A stretch of 64,000 nucleotides of DNA from Podaxis mareebaensis (lineage: Eukaryota > Basidiomycota > Agaricomycetes > Agaricales > Agaricaceae): assembly GCA_018524725.1 (NCBI GenBank), contig JAEUWP010000578.1:1-64000 (forward strand). Direction: 5' to 3'. The position numbers were made by a program, and so were the translations under genes. This document shows, piece by piece, positions 49,653 to 60,669 of this stretch. Below the pieces are notes generated by a model. That model saw only the letters and a program-made list of their open reading frames with translations, was not told where the DNA came from and did not search any database. Numbering within the stretch: the first letter of the stretch is position 1; each line of letters opens with the position of its first letter.

Positions 49653-50637
49653 CTATGTGACGATACTCTTGGTTGCCTTAACGGAATGCTCCCACAATCT
49701 TTTCTGCGCGCCTTCTGCGTTCGGGAAATTCTGGTCACCGATATCATCGCCTTTTTCGTTCCTCCTGGACAGTCCTTTCTTGCTATCCAGAAGCGCGTAG
49801 ACCATATACTCTGCACAAACCTCAGGCTTTATCGCCACCACCCAGATTAAAAGCCTGATGAAAGGATAGAAAAGGGTTGCCAGCCAGTGATTGATTACGA
49901 GCGCGTGTGTATCCACGTATCCTGGGTATATGTGAATGAACGAGATTTCAGGACTCCGTTCCGCGAATTCCTGTAAAGCAAGTCCTCGTCGTCTTCCTCG
50001 CTCTGTAGAATTCAAGAATTGAACTTACCGCCATCATCAGGTCGTTGTATGATACACTCTGCATCATCGCCTTAAAGCCCGTGAAGGATTTCTTCAGCCC
50101 CAAATCATCGAGGTCGATCGCAGAGGACTGCCCTGCTCCCAGGATTGACATTACTTTCGCATCCTCACCCGCATCTTTAGCTTTGCGGAGCAGGGGAAGG
50201 AGGTCATTCGTCAATGCCCACCGAGAGTAGTACCTCGATGCCAGCTTCCTGTCCAAACCATCCTCGGTCTCCTCCCATCCTCTCAAACTAAACATTCCCG
50301 CAGAAAGGACGAGAAAATTGATCTTGGGGAGCCGTCCAAGTAGAGTATTCGTCAAGTCGTGAACGTCCTTCATAGCGGTCACATCACAGGATATAAACTC
50401 ATAACCTCCATCCCGAGCAACATCGTCGGGAAGCTGCGGCAGGGATGCTATGATAGCTTGGGCCGCAACTTTGTTCCGTCCAACAATGATAATGCGCGCC
50501 CGGCCATTCAGAATGTGGGTGAGCAACTGAGCTGTGCATTTGCCGATCCCTGCTGTCCCGCCAACAAAGACAGCTACGGGAAGATATGAAGATTGGTACT
50601 CTGCATTGGCGGCTTTGACAACAGTGAGGGAAGGCAT
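49653..50637 (-). CDS. Short-chain dehydrogenase/reductase family protein
   Basis: Two exons, 50,637-50,029 and 49,970-49,653, around a 58-nt intron (GTAAGT...ACAG); 927 nt spliced, 308 residues. AVFVGGTAGIGKCTAQLL at about 20-38 is the Rossmann TGxxxGIG NAD(P)-binding loop, VGRN follows the second strand, FISCDVT is the acidic strand-3 turn, and NFLVLSAG corresponds to the NNAG motif. KVMSILGAG carries the catalytic Ser strand, and SVSYNDLMM the Tyr position. Odd: the Lys of the usual YxxxK catalytic pair is not seen (Y-N-D-L-M), as in several fungal relatives with this YNDLM box, so activity may be atypical. The end ...QKRLWEHSVKATK is family-typical and supports the final exon. Cytosolic by sequence, substrate unknown. 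Same strand as its neighbours. Confidence 0.92.
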
Positions 50638-50872
50638 CAACAACGCTTGGGAACGAAGCCCACCCTATCTGCTTGTTATATGAAAAACATCCATCTTTCC
50701 CACATCGCACTCATTGGTTCAAGTCTCGATAGCCTCTAACCTAACAAGGTGACGGTTATATCTAGGAATAAAACCATATAGAAATGTGCCTAAAAAGACA
50801 TGTCACAGCTCCACTAGCAGATGTGAAGCCACAAAACCTTATCACCTCCAACAATCCATCAAATGAATGTAT
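50638..50872. other. Short intergenic spacer
   Basis: Between the dehydrogenase start and the stop of the next minus-strand gene. No motif beyond general AT-rich composition. Confidence 0.4.
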
Positions 50873-51599
50873 CTAAGACTCGGGGCTTAGGGGACATTCG
50901 TCAGTGACCCATAAGATAGAGTAATCAGCCCAAACAGTAAATCGCCAAGCACTGCGTCTACCTAAAAATAAATCAGAGTTCCGAGGGTGCTGGAGAACAC
51001 CCTCGCACCGGCGCATAAAAGCCTCCCAATCTCCTGAATGGCTGCCTTCTTGAGCCGCAGAACCAAGAACACGTCGCTTAAAAGCAAGAGAAACACAACG
51101 TTTGACATCATCGTCTAACGTCTGGTAATTCTCCCAGGCTAAATCATTCGTCATGAAATGCCCAAGAAAGCAAATCACGTCGCTTATTGTTAAGATACCA
51201 ACCCTATCCGTAAACTTCAACGTTGCGGATAGGTCGACAATCCCAACATGCAAGTCGTCATCACAGATGTGGATAATTGGGGATGGAATTGGAAAAGTGT
51301 AATCTCCCAACCAGCCATGTATTTGGCCTAGTGGATCGAGGCGGTGAGGAAACACAACCTCAAGAGGAGGATGTCCACGCGCCAGTGGCGAACAGTTTCT
51401 TGCAGGGTGTGATGGAACAGAGGTGGCCATAATGTTGAAGGGTGGTTTACACTCGAGGCGCACCATCCAGAGCGACTAATTCAGTTGATATGTCAACAAA
51501 GCGTGTTAGCTTGGGGATAGTTGAGACACCTACGCTTGGAGAATCCCGAGTCCGCTGAGGAGCAATTGGGGCTGGTGCACCGAAGTTGTAGATCGACAT
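50873..51599 (-). CDS. DUF6699-like protein (divergent)
   Basis: Two exons, 51,599-51,534 and 51,475-50,873, with a 58-nt intron (GTAGGT...TTAG); 669 nt, 222 residues. The first exon gives MSIYNFGAPAPIAPQRTRDS, joined in frame to SLWMVRLECKPPFNIM. The middle has HPPLEVVFPHRL and ILTISDVICFLGHFM followed by LDDDVKRCVSLAFKRR. This has the same order as the 'V-x-DVL...L...E-Y...V..AY..R' core of DUF6699, but the final RRVDFL box is not evident, so the family assignment is tentative. The ORF itself is convincing because of the clean splice and long open frame. Function unknown; Trp-rich C-terminus. Confidence 0.75.
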
Positions 51600-52102
51600 A
51601 GCTCGGATTGTCGTGGAAGGCATGTAGGTAGCAAGGATCGCTCGGCTCAGTAGTGAGGAATTGAAACTAGGCGCAATTGGTTGTTCTCACAAGCGGAGAC
51701 GTCGGGCAGTACTTATAGGTTGAACTAGCTAGACGGCGCCACGATGTCCGTGACTCGAGCCAGTCGAGGCGCACAAGTGATTGGACTTGAATGATACGAT
51801 TGCATTGTCTAAGGACGAAAGAGTGGCCGATATGCCACCGTACTTCTTGGGTGTGTCCTCAACACTGTCCACGCACTCCCCCCCTCTCAAGGAAGATCGA
51901 TTTCATCTATGGTTACTGCAATGAAAAATCACATACTGCAGTGGATGCCCTCTAAGGGCAAATCTTAGTTTGTTACTGGCTAGCCAATGTGCGTTAGGCC
52001 TCGCAAAGATTACATTATGAAAAACATTAGGGAGTGCATAGCACAGCATTAGTTTAGTCGCAACGACGCCGAAAAAAGAGGTAGAACAACAAGCTCAGGA
52101 GC
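51600..52102. other. Intergenic spacer
   Basis: No gene recognised between two minus-strand DUF6699-type genes. Contains the promoter of the gene ending at 50,873. Confidence 0.4.
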
Positions 52103-52855
52103 TCAATCGCAGTACAGCACCAGTTCATTAAAGGCCCTCCGACTTCGCGCCAGCCCTAAGAATCTCGTACGCCCCAACAGAAAGTCAACGCGTCGCATCC
52201 CCTGTTTCCTTTTCGCCTCGCGTGCCTCTAAGAGTCCCGATCTCCGACAACGCTCCTCATACGCTTGGATTGCCCGTTTCTGTATAGTCGCGCCATAAGG
52301 ACGTCTTGCATATCTCGCAAACTCCTCATGAGTAATCGCCGTCTTTAACGAAGTGTAGATAGCTCTTAGGACGTCCAGTACAGAGACGTAGTATTCCCCT
52401 CTGTGGTTCGACCGCGTCGGAAGAACGTCGATTCCCCAAAGAAGGGATGGACTAACTAAGTGCAGTTGAGCAACGGGGGGCACAGTCGCTGGCTCGTCGA
52501 GTACGTCCTTGTGAAGTGAATGATAATGCGTCCATAGTATATCGGGCGACCACCGAACGTCGAAGTGAATTCCTGGAATGAAAGAAAATTGGAGTATATG
52601 GTGCAATTCCAGTGGTGAGTTGAGAGAAGGTGCAGAAGGTGTAGGGCTGTTCTTGAGAATTGAATTAGGACTTGGGCAAAGTAGTCCGCTCCTGACATGT
52701 GCGAGCTTGGGAGACCGGGAAAGAATGCATGAAGCGGTTGTGCTTTGATGAGAGGGTGGGGGTGGGGGTTTGGTCAAGACGTTCCGACCTCGGGCACCGG
52801 CAGGAATATGGATACGGACACGTTTTTTCAAGACAGGGGGTCGTCCAAGCGACAT
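52103..52855 (-). CDS. DUF6699 domain protein
   Basis: Single exon, 250 residues. N-terminal residues 1-80 are basic and Pro/Ser-rich (LKKRVRIHIPAGARG). The domain spans about 85-235: LHHILQFSFIPGIHFDVRW, then LDEPATVPPVAQLHLVSP, YYVSVLDVLRAIYTSLKTAI with HEEFARY, AIQAYEERCRR, and the signature MRRVDFLLGRTRFLGL. DUF6699 is an expanded basidiomycete family of unknown function. No signal peptide or membrane segment, so probably cytosolic or nuclear. One of three clear paralogs in this 10-kb interval, all on the minus strand. Confidence 0.9.
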   Translation of the reverse strand: MSLGRPPVLKKRVRIHIPAGARGRNVLTKPPPPPSHQSTTASCILSRSPKLAHVRSGLLCPSPNSILKNSPTPSAPSLNSPLELHHILQFSFIPGIHFDVRWSPDILWTHYHSLHKDVLDEPATVPPVAQLHLVSPSLLWGIDVLPTRSNHRGEYYVSVLDVLRAIYTSLKTAITHEEFARYARRPYGATIQKRAIQAYEERCRRSGLLEAREAKRKQGMRRVDFLLGRTRFLGLARSRRAFNELVLYCD

Positions 52856-52929
52856 ATCTAGGTCCTCAATGACAGGAAAGGGGTAACAAAAAAGAACGGG
52901 GCGTGAGTTGACTTCCCATGCAATGTCTG

Positions 52930-53640
52930 AGGGCTTGATATACTAAGGAATCGCTTTCGAGGTTCCAATACCCATCGGAACCCATCACAAGGGCGTTGTT
53001 AGATGCCATCAAAACGATACAACATGGCCACAGCTGAATTTCCATTAGCGGATATGAATTGGACGAAAAGGAACAAAAGCTCGTCCATAGGACAATACCT
53101 GACAATACCAGCCTGTTGCACGTTTTTCCTGGTCCCATGTTAACAGCCCTGTGGCAGTGTTGGAGCCCACAAACCAAACACGAACAATGAAGTCTTGTTG
53201 TCTCTTTGTAATATGCAGGAAAAGAACGTCCGTGGGCCCTCGTGCGCAAACGTGGTTTGGCTGCACCGGTGAAGCCTGACAAGACGGCTGTTATTTGAGC
53301 AGACCACGCTGAGCGACTCATGTTACCATCCCGCCACGCACAGCACATTCTGAGAGATAATTACACGCACATCTAGTTCAATGGAGACTCCTGGTGAGCC
53401 TGCGTGGGCACGTTGCCGCAACTTGCCACATAAGTCCACAAGAGGTCTGCTGGGCTATGTGGGTCCCGGCAGTTACCACCGACATATTCGCTTTACCACT
53501 CCCAATATGAAATTCCAAATGGTCAGGCGCGACGCCACGCAATAGTACCACCAATGGAGACAAAGTACAGCCCTTGGTTGCATCCAATGGCGGAGGGGGA
53601 CCTAGCCATTGCAGTCCCTCATCAGCAGTGGAGGACCAAA
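52930..53640 (-). CDS. Possible multi-exon gene or pseudogene, unknown family
   Basis: Three putative exons join in frame on the minus strand. 53,640-53,440 reads LQWLGPPPPLDATKGCTLSP and then LEFHIGSGKANMSVVTAGTH. 53,399-53,371 reads SPGVSIELD. 53,287-53,099 reads ARGPTDVLFLHITKRQQDF, then VRVWFVG and GLLTWDQEKRATGW. The alternation of hydrophobic and polar residues suggests a beta-rich, perhaps secreted domain. Introns would be 40 and 83 nt; the first is short for this window. No start codon or final exon could be fixed, so it may be a fragment. Limits given are approximate. Confidence 0.35.
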
Positions 53641-54413
53641 CTGCTCTTATTTATTGGGTAGCACAAAAAACTACGCCAGACTGTTAAGGTAGTAAATCCC
53701 GTGCGACTGGTGGCGTCGTCGCTATCTCTTGACGTATTTGTGAAACCAGAGATCACGTTGAGGCCGTCCTGCGCATGAAGCTAAAGTGGTGGATAGTGAC
53801 GACAGCTTGTTCAAAACGTTAAGAATTGGCACTAAAACGTTGATGTTGGCTCTGATCAACGATGATGACGTCATGATGTCGGCTCGCCGTTCTTTCATCC
53901 TCCAACTCGTGACGTAGATGACAAAACGCCACATTCCGAATGGGAGGTCCATGGCTAATCTATCGTGGAGAGTTCTGAAGTTCAAGTGTGTACGAGGTGT
54001 AAAACACCATACTATTATTGGGCATCACGGGATAAATTCATGTCAACACTAGTTATTGTCATGAAATATCAAACCACGTATGTAGCGTAAAAAGTCGTGA
54101 AAGATCGTATTAAGAGAACAAGCAATCGTCGTATCTATTGGCGCGTAACTAAGGTATCATCGGGTATATTGTTGTTAGAGAAGTCGTGCAGAGAATAAAA
54201 AAGGAAGAAAGCCATATGTCGGAATGGGCAAATCATATCCATAGGTACGGAACGTACCCGAACGTTCACCGGCGCCACAACGCTAGCAGAACGGAAAGGT
54301 TCGGAGCCTCAGCCAGTGAAGCGCCAATCCACGTGAACGCGTCACGAAATCATGGGAAGTGACGACGAAACAAACAGGCGGTCGAATCGAGCTCTTAGAT
54401 CCATGTTAGCCGC
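53641..54413. other. Intergenic, nothing recognised
   Basis: An 87-codon minus-strand frame (53,722-53,985) has no motif. Otherwise empty. Confidence 0.4.
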
Positions 54414-55109
54414 TCATTTGCTCGTGCGCAACATGAACTCTCCCTTCTCCGCGTTATATGGCACCAGCCCCATGAACTTGACATATTCCACCAGGAAATC
54501 GACCCTCCTCACTCCGTTCATCTTTTCCTCCTGGTACGCAGCGGAACTCCTGTATCTGCCCTCGTATGCCTTCTTTACTCTGTTCTGGTATTTGCTCCCC
54601 CTGCCGAGCCGGTCATATTCTCCTGGAGTGATTGGAGTTCTCAACGAGGAGTGGATGGCTTTCAGGACATCCCAGACCGTTACGTAATACATCCCCCTAC
54701 TTCGGGAATACCCACTTGGAGTTACATGGATGCTCCAAGGAAGATATTCATGTATGATGGTCATAGAGGATATGCGTGGGGACGTGGCTGATTCGTTGAA
54801 GTCGGAGGGCGTGATAACGCGTCGGCTAGCACCAACCGTGTTCGGAGCTAGGCGGACGTCATAGAGGATCTCTGGGCTCGAAGAGTCCTCCAGGAGGCGA
54901 TGAAGTTGGATGGACGACGAATGATACTTGTGCTGCGTGCGCTGATAATGATTCACGGGAGGGAGAGGAACAGGGATATCTGGTGGTGTCGGAAGGGAAT
55001 TGCTCGATGCTGGAGAGCTAGTGTGTGTGAGGGCAGGTAGTGGAGGGACGGGGGATGAGAAGGTGTGTAAAGTGTTGTTCTTCGCGAATCGTACGTGTTT
55101 CCCTGGCAT
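54414..55109 (-). CDS. DUF6699 domain protein
   Basis: Single exon, 231 residues from ATG 55,109. I chose this start because the protein then begins MPGKHVRFAKNNTLHTF, like its paralog at 60.7 kb (MQKRVHFAPTNTVFSP); the frame is open upstream only from a TTG. A Ser/Pro-rich linker to about 65 is followed by the domain: ILYDVRLAPNTV, FNESATSPRISSMTII, LPWSIHV, MYYVTVWDVLKAIHSSL with PGEYDRLG, VKKAYEGRYR and VRRVDFLVEYVKFMGL. A TATA-like tatttat on the minus strand near 55,193 lies about 85 bases upstream of the start. Function unknown. Confidence 0.9.
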   Translation of the reverse strand: MPGKHVRFAKNNTLHTFSSPVPPLPALTHTSSPASSNSLPTPPDIPVPLPPVNHYQRTQHKYHSSSIQLHRLLEDSSSPEILYDVRLAPNTVGASRRVITPSDFNESATSPRISSMTIIHEYLPWSIHVTPSGYSRSRGMYYVTVWDVLKAIHSSLRTPITPGEYDRLGRGSKYQNRVKKAYEGRYRSSAAYQEEKMNGVRRVDFLVEYVKFMGLVPYNAEKGEFMLRTSK

Positions 55110-58100
55110 TTGTGTGAAGGTTACTGGTGATGATCGAGGGTTATCTGAGGTGGGTAGGAAAGATTGGAGTGAAGAGGAGATATCGGCCCCATAAATACTG
55201 GAGGAGAGGCGCAGCAAAGTGCTTGAATGCCCGAAACAGAGTCATCTCGTACATTATTCGAGTAACATTGAGCCAGGGATCAGGATCTTCCACGCGACGG
55301 ATCTGTAACGTTACTGAAGGGCGGGAAGCATTCTTTTAGACCTATTATTGATCAATGCGATGCACTGACGACGGACGGAAGTCACAGAATTGCCCCAAAA
55401 GGAAGACTTCTCGACTCAGAGACGTGGAATGAAAGGATGGGGAATGGGGTTAGCGAGTACTTAGATAATGCGGGGCCAAGCCGCCATGACAGAAAGTACT
55501 GCCTCGTCGAGTCCAAGTGGCAAGTTCTTTAGAGCGGTGTTGTTTGTTGTCCGTGTCATGGTGATGATGTCAATCCGCGTCACGTGTGACTTGGATAGGG
55601 GTCCGGAATAGTCGAAATGTCCAGTGTCGATCGGCGGACGTGCTTTATCAGGCTTTATCATATTGTGCCAAGAATATGTGAGCCTCGAGGCGACGGAGTG
55701 AACTTTTTGGGCCTTATGATTGCCGCATCTCTCGCTTAATAGCAATGCCTTCCGAGTGAACGATGGAGTGCGTTCACAACCCCGTTTGTATTCCGACTGC
55801 GGATGCGCCGCCATTATGGCGCAGATACCAAGGCATAAGAATATATCCTTTCTGAATAAATGACGGTAGGTGTATCCCAGATCAGCACGAGAGCATCTTT
55901 CATTCCATAAATTACTCGTCAATCGCGTATAGATGGTGAAGCAAATGCGATGAAGGAGGCAATGCACCAGTATCGTATATGGCACCCTTTCCCGAAACGC
56001 CAGCCCGCTTCCCTCGGAAATGTGTATAACAGCTCTTTGCACCCCCCCTCTCTCCGAGAATCTGACATAGGGTGACTGATATTAGAATAAAGTGTTGAAT
56101 AGCCTCATGTTTCGGAGACCTGTTCAATGCTGGATACCCCCGCTGCGGTGCTATAAATATCCCTTTTCACTCGCGTGGAATGACGTTATTGTATTTCTCT
56201 TTCCAATGAGAAAGATGTTACTTATGTTAATGTTTATCCCCTTCCATCCCATCGAGAAGCAATTCAAATCCGGTGCTTCTATTGGATACCTGCGGCTCGA
56301 ACTGTCAAAGGTGTCAGAGAAATCGACTTGATCTAACCAAGGGATGTTAATACGGCGACAGATGAAGGATGCCCGCCAGAAATGATGCGGAAGGATTGGA
56401 GCTTGGACGCGTCGAAACTCACACTTAGGGAAAGGCGAGGTACCTGTCTCCACCATTTCATACGCCACACAATCAATAACAGATCGCAGGTGGTAAGAAT
56501 ACCCGACAGTCAGATGCTTTTGCAGCACTTAACAGCACTTTGATTCAAACAAATAAGCAAAGCGGCGGAGGTACACGACAAGAAGAGAAGGGCCCATTCA
56601 AGGCCCATCTGACACTTGCCTCGGAAGGATAGCCATAGCCTTGAACTCGACGTACTGTCAGTTAGTTGTCACAACCCATTCTATGGCAGCTCGGAACCAA
56701 AGGTCGAAATCACGTGGGTTTCGTGGGCTGTCCTACTCCACTTTTGCCAGCTTCTTTAAAACCAATGATTGCCTCTGTATTGGAATTCTAGAGCTCAATG
56801 GAAAGACTGTCAGTCGAAACGGTGCTGGCATATGAGAGAGTCATCCGATACTAAGAGACGAGCATCTAGTAGCGCCAGTTGAGTGTATGAACTGACGCCG
56901 TCAGCGCCAACCCCGGATGGTCTCTTATTCCCAGCCTAACCGGAATTCCTGCAATGAGTTACGCCTCACAGCTGCACGCAGTCGAGCGTTCGACAGAGAC
57001 TCTCGGCACAGGCACCCTAGTAGTTCCACCCGATGACCTATGACATTACCGCTGCCGCCGTCATGATGAATGTGTGACTTAAGCTTGAAAGTGGGGACAA
57101 TGCCCTCACCGGAAGGTGCCTTCCGTTTTTCGAAGGGGAAATTGAGAATATACCAAAGAATCATGACGGACATACATCTATTCTCATGTCCTGGTCGGGG
57201 GCATCGCATGCCCGTTTGTTAGGAAACTGAGTCACACAAGCATTCTCTAGTTCATATCGGCCAGCCGGCTTCCCACTCACATCCAAGCCCCATATGCGGT
57301 AATAAAGAAAGCACCTACGACATTCGCCCCTCCCATATCACAGCCAACGGTCAACGTTGTTCAACAGCACTCATAGGAGTATCAGTGGCTGCTGCATGAT
57401 TTTGGACTGCTGCGGTCAGCAAAAAGCCCTCTAACTTCTAGACATCAACAGAAGCAGAACATGATAGGGAAGACCACTTGGTGCTCTACTAATCTGTTGT
57501 TCTGCCAATGCCATCTTTGACAATTGCCACTTGTCCCGGTTGTTACTGTATCTCCCCACACGCCCCAACGCGTAGTCTACACCCTCTCAGGCTATCACGT
57601 TCTATCACGACGTTCGTCACGACACTGCCATTCCCTCTGTTCTATGTCCGTCCTGATACACATCACCAAGATTCGAGTGCGCCTATACAAGAGAACCTGG
57701 GGGAAGCCGAAAAAGAGACTAATCGACTGCGTGGCATACGACACAGAAGCAATGTCCGTCGGGGCTTTACATGTCCGTTCCTACCTACAGTCGCCAACGC
57801 CCATCCAGTCTTTACCCAGTGTATTCATGGAATGACAGTCACCACCATCAACCTCATTTATCAAACTTGACAGTGTCCCTAAGCACCCAAGAGAAAATCA
57901 CACGGCAGTCACATTTGTCCGGTCTATGCTATTTTTTGCACTCCCAAGCTCAAGAGATTGACGTCTTGACAACTGATCCTCTTTGCCTTGGTCACATCAC
58001 AGTAGCCCCTAACTGGGTCAGTCGGGTATCAAGGCTTCCGAGCTCAGGGGGCTTCCGGCGTCATCGGCTTTCCGGAACACAAAACATCGCCAAATACTTT

Positions 58101-60669
58101 CAAGCGCTCACGGCTCCCACCTCGAAACGCTCGTCCAAGCGCTCGTGGCGCTTCATGTCGGGACTCCCTCCCCTCCGGCTCCGATCGCGTATGGTGAGCT
58201 ATTCTACGATTGTATCTTTCCACAGAGGCAGTTCAGATTCATTTAAGCTGTTTCTTCCCCGCCACCCTCTGTTTGCGGATGCCTAAGCATCGCCTCTCGA
58301 CTTATATCTAGATTGTATTATGGGATGAAGTGGGTGTAGATCTATCTGCCAGTAGATTCGTCGAATGCTCGAGTGCGAGGAAGCTAAAACATTTTAACTT
58401 TCGTCTACTAGGCGATGACACAGGCAGGTACACCGCCTTGCCACGGTCTTGGAGAGAGTTCGACACGGGATCGTCCATCCCCTTCCAGGGCTCTTACCCT
58501 GTGTCCTAACTCACGCGAATTGCTTGGACGACTCAGTGGACTTGGATACCTCGGACGCTTTGAACACGCTCTGAATCATCCACTTCGCTAGTTATGCGTT
58601 TGAGATCCGTTCCAGCTATCTTTGGGACATTTGCTCCGCCTAAAACGTGAGCCTCGATGACCAAGCACACTTATTTCTCCCGCCGTGCTTCGACTTGCGG
58701 CTTACAAGTCATCTAATCAAACCTCGTTATATTTCTGACTAGGTATTATTTACTCCTAGCACTTCCTTCGCTAGGTCTCATTCGCCGTGATACCCGACCC
58801 ATCCCGCGAGCATATACAGTCCACAACGACACAAAGAGTCAGAAATAACGGCAAGAATAGCTATCTCGCACGAGTCGCCAACTTCTCGACGACACGATCG
58901 ATACATCCCCGCATACTTACACTCCTGTCCCGCGATCAAGATATCGAAAAAAGAACATCACATCACGGCATAGATAATATCTCGCATCCGCAGCCGCCTA
59001 CAGCTGGTCTCCGCCACCCCCTGACGTGACAGGTTGATGTAGAACATTGGTGGTCCCTTACTTCTACGACGGTCGACAACTCTATGCTTCCACGACGGTC
59101 GACCTCCTCCAGCACTCGACCAGAGCGGCACTCATCTCTTTCTTTCGCGCCTCGCTTCTTTTGCATTATCTTACCACCTTTACCTTCCATTTATCACCAG
59201 AGCCTCAGAGTTTGATTTTCATAGACAAAGTCGAACAAAAAGCAACCTACACGGAGCTCTCCGCCTTCTCCATCTAAGCTTCAAAGGCTTCAGCTTCGAG
59301 GCATCCTTCCTTCCAAAAGAACTACTCGATGTACGGAAGCGAAACCTCGGATCCATTCATTTCATTCAAGCGTGCCCTCCCTCGAGTCTAATATATCAGG
59401 TTAGATAACTAACCTTGGCTTTATTAAGGGCGGAGTGGAATTAGGGCAGAGGGTATCCTCGAACCTGACTTAAATCCTAAACACTATGTATGTCCTCGTC
59501 CGAATGCCAGACTATATGCGCACACAATTACACACACTTGAGAGCCTAAGGGCAGAGGGCGCAGCGGCCTTCCAGCGCTAGCACCATCCTCCAATCATAC
59601 TGCATCTCATCCGGACACTAGCCTGGCCTCGGGGGCAGGGCAATGGGCAAAAACCAATGGCTGACTCGTGATTCGTGGAATGGATACTAAAAAGAGATAG
59701 AATACGATAAAATAAGCAACAATGAATCACGAGGAGTCGGCGGTCCACGTCATATGGTAAAACTCGAGAGCCGACCGAAGGAGAATGAAGGGTGGTGGGA
59801 GGTGGAGGAAAGGTGGATATGAGTGTGTGGAATGTCTATGGAGGGTGTGTAGCATATGATACGACGACTATCTACGAAAGCAAAGCGAAGGATAACGATA
59901 GCGGATACTTACAAGAACTACATACAAACATAAAAAGCCACGAAACCTCAGTGGACGACATTGTCCAGTGGAATAAGGGAGATGCGAACGAAGGGAAAAA
60001 TAACGATAAACAATACTATATGTTACTTTCATGCAGAAAGTCTGCACGCAAAAGGGTCAACCATACAGTCACAAAGTGAACGAACGGTCCATATGGCCAG
60101 ACCCCATACTATAGGTGAGCAGTCGAGCAGCGCGGGTTTCATTGTCGCACGTGCGACATCCCCATAAAAAACTCGCCACGCCGCACTGCGCTACACTCGA
60201 AGTGAGTGAGAAGAAAAAGCTTCGAGTTTTCCGCCAACCGCGAGCTTGATGAATCCCACGACAACAATGATATCCAGCATCCGAGAATTTTTGTGTTGAT
60301 TTTCTTGTTTTAGGCGAGCCGACCGGGAACCGGGAATGAGGGGGGGGGGGAACTGAGGAAGGCAAAGCGAACAAGTGGATGAAGATTAATGATAAGGATA
60401 AGATTGGTGGCAGATGATGGGAGTCGAGAGACTGGAGTACGTGGCGGAATGAACGAGCGATTAGGAATGTCGTTCCACCTGTCCATCAATCGTTCTTGTC
60501 ACTTGGGTAGTGCCGTCCAAGAGGGTTAGGTTGTCGATTCGAAGCGGGGGGTTCACGCTAGTCCATGATCCATGCCTATATCCAAGCCGGGAGAGGGGGG
60601 AACCAAAGCACCGGGAAATGGAGAGGGAGGGAGAGGGAAGCCCGATAACGACTAACGGCCCTGCACAAT
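55110..60669. other. 5.5-kb stretch without a confident gene
   Basis: Several frames are long enough to notice but carry no family motif: minus 55,461-56,042 (193 codons), minus 56,151-56,528 (125 codons, containing FWRASFICRRINIPWLDQVDF), plus 57,771-58,286 (171 codons), and a plus-strand piece near 58,320-58,510 reading RKLKHFNFRLLGDD. The second and fourth look somewhat protein-like and could be exons or relics of unknown genes. A run of 10 G lies near 60,342-60,351. Confidence 0.4.

Noticed and set aside
55461..56042. 193-codon minus-strand open frame
   Set aside because: Length is within what chance gives in 64 kb of this composition; residue use is erratic (many Arg, His, Cys and Thr) and no motif or splice partner supports it.
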